Of a stretch of DNA of 64,000 nucleotides, positions 63,501 to 64,000 are shown in pieces. The stretch covers positions 339,559 through 403,558 of the forward strand of contig NZ_JASCTH010000002.1 in the NCBI RefSeq assembly GCF_030009775.1, in the 5' to 3' direction. The stretch comes from Actinoplanes sandaracinus. Its GTDB lineage: Bacteria; Actinomycetota; Actinomycetes; Mycobacteriales; Micromonosporaceae. Each line of letters starts with the position of its first letter. The stretch's first letter is position 1. Under the pieces are notes generated by a model. That model did not search any database, was not told the DNA's origin, and saw nothing but the letters and a program-made list of their open reading frames with translations. A program made the position numbers and the translations under genes.

Positions 63501-64000
63501 CCGGCGGCTCCGGCTGGCACACCGGGCACCAGTAGAGGTTGCGGCCGGCCATCGGGCCACGGGTGATCGGGGTGCCGCAGACCAGGCAGGGCTGGCCGGG
63601 ACGGCGGTACACGTACACCTCGCCGCCGTGCCGGTCGACCCGCGGCGCCCGCCGCATCGCCTCCGGGGTGTGCTCGGTGTGCACGGTGTCGATCCGGCCG
63701 CGCAGCACGCCCTCCTTCATCAGGGCGCGCAGGTCGTCCCAGATCGCGGTCCAGCGGACCGCGTCGATCGCGGTGCCCGGCGTCTGCGGGGCGAGGCCGG
63801 CCCGGAACAGCACCTCGTTGGCGTAGATGAGGCCACACCCGGCCACGATGGACTGGTCCATGAGCAGGGCGGCGAGCGGCTTGGTGCTGGCGCGGACCCG
63901 GGCGTGGGCGGCCGCGGGGTCGGCGTCGTCGCGCAGCGGGTCGGCCCCGAGCCGGGACCGCAGCAGGTCCGTCGCGCCCACGTCGAGGACCTCGCAGGCG
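63472..64000 (-). CDS. Fpg/Nei-family DNA glycosylase, 3' part
   Basis: The reading frame continues past the right window edge, so the N-terminal catalytic Pro is not visible. Seen are the helix-two-turn-helix region (PLAALLMDQSIVAGCGLIYANEVLFRAGLAP) and the C-terminal zinc finger CLVCGTPIT ... CPVC. It removes oxidised bases from DNA. Whether it is Nei or Fpg cannot be settled without the N-terminus; the sequence around the H2TH region looks Nei-like (Nei2 type of actinobacteria). Confidence 0.85.
   Translation of the reverse strand, partial: ACEVLDVGATDLLRSRLGADPLRDDADPAAAHARVRASTKPLAALLMDQSIVAGCGLIYANEVLFRAGLAPQTPGTAIDAVRWTAIWDDLRALMKEGVLRGRIDTVHTEHTPEAMRRAPRVDRHGGEVYVYRRPGQPCLVCGTPITRGPMAGRNLYWCPVCQPEPPVRRARRRSA

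Overview
The window is high-GC, densely packed chromosomal DNA from an actinobacterium. I place it in or near the Micromonosporaceae (Actinoplanes-like) from the general character of the proteins and gene order; this is an inference, since no marker such as 16S rRNA is present. The backbone is the classic actinobacterial cluster argS-lysA-hom-thrC-thrB-rho-rpmE-prfA-prmC-sua5-(phosphatase)-glyA-atpI-atpBEFHAGD, running right to left from about 37.3 kb to 0.07 kb. Relative to the well-known mycobacterial and Streptomyces order, it is opened in several places by extra genes, and wecA/rfe is not between sua5 and atpI.

Layout. 0-7.5 kb: ATP synthase operon (minus strand) with two small membrane genes at its head. 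7.6-13.7 kb: glyA, a divergent NAD-binding/DUF2867 protein, a second full-length Sua5, a low-molecular-weight phosphatase, the syntenic short Sua5, and prmC. 13.7-16.6 kb: a GGDEF protein coupled to a membrane-anchored beta-propeller. 16.5-18 kb: prfA and rpmE. 18.1-20.7 kb: a three-gene RNA-repair operon (T4 Rnl1-like ligase, T4 Pnkp-like kinase-phosphatase, short Rnl2-like ligase). 21.3-24.8 kb: bacterial nitric oxide synthase oxygenase and rho. 25.1-32.4 kb: thrB, an MFS exporter, an RND pump with a divergent MarR regulator, and thrC. 32.5-37.3 kb: a VOC protein, hom, lysA, argS. 37.4-38.8 kb: DUF3105 and DUF305 proteins.

At 38.97 kb lies a tRNA-Arg(CCG) whose 3' end is repeated exactly (16 bp) at 44.59 kb and partially at 42.24 kb. 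Between these repeats sit two tandem islets carrying a PIN/HTH toxin-antitoxin-like pair (one intact, one decayed), a sigma-like gene with an XRE-type regulator, and an IS701-family insertion that splits a small gene and is flanked by CTAG target duplications. A wrecked AbiEi/AbiEii toxin-antitoxin locus follows. This is a tRNA-anchored accessory zone with no integrase visible.

45.5-64 kb is accessory chromosomal content: a multidomain glycosyltransferase, a Ser/Thr kinase, a STAS protein, an AraC regulator, an oxidoreductase, small membrane proteins, a YgiC-like/YgiB-like pair, an SDR, a GH13 trehalose-synthase-type enzyme, a PadR regulator with a clear palindromic operator, DedA, a YbdK-type carboxylate-amine ligase, a NodB-type polysaccharide deacetylase and the 3' part of a Nei/Fpg glycosylase.

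The strongest candidates for unusual biology are the RNA-repair operon with a nested inverted repeat at its promoter, the tandem tRNA-Arg islets, and the paired Sua5 genes in which the syntenic copy appears to have lost its KxR substrate motif while its neighbour keeps it.
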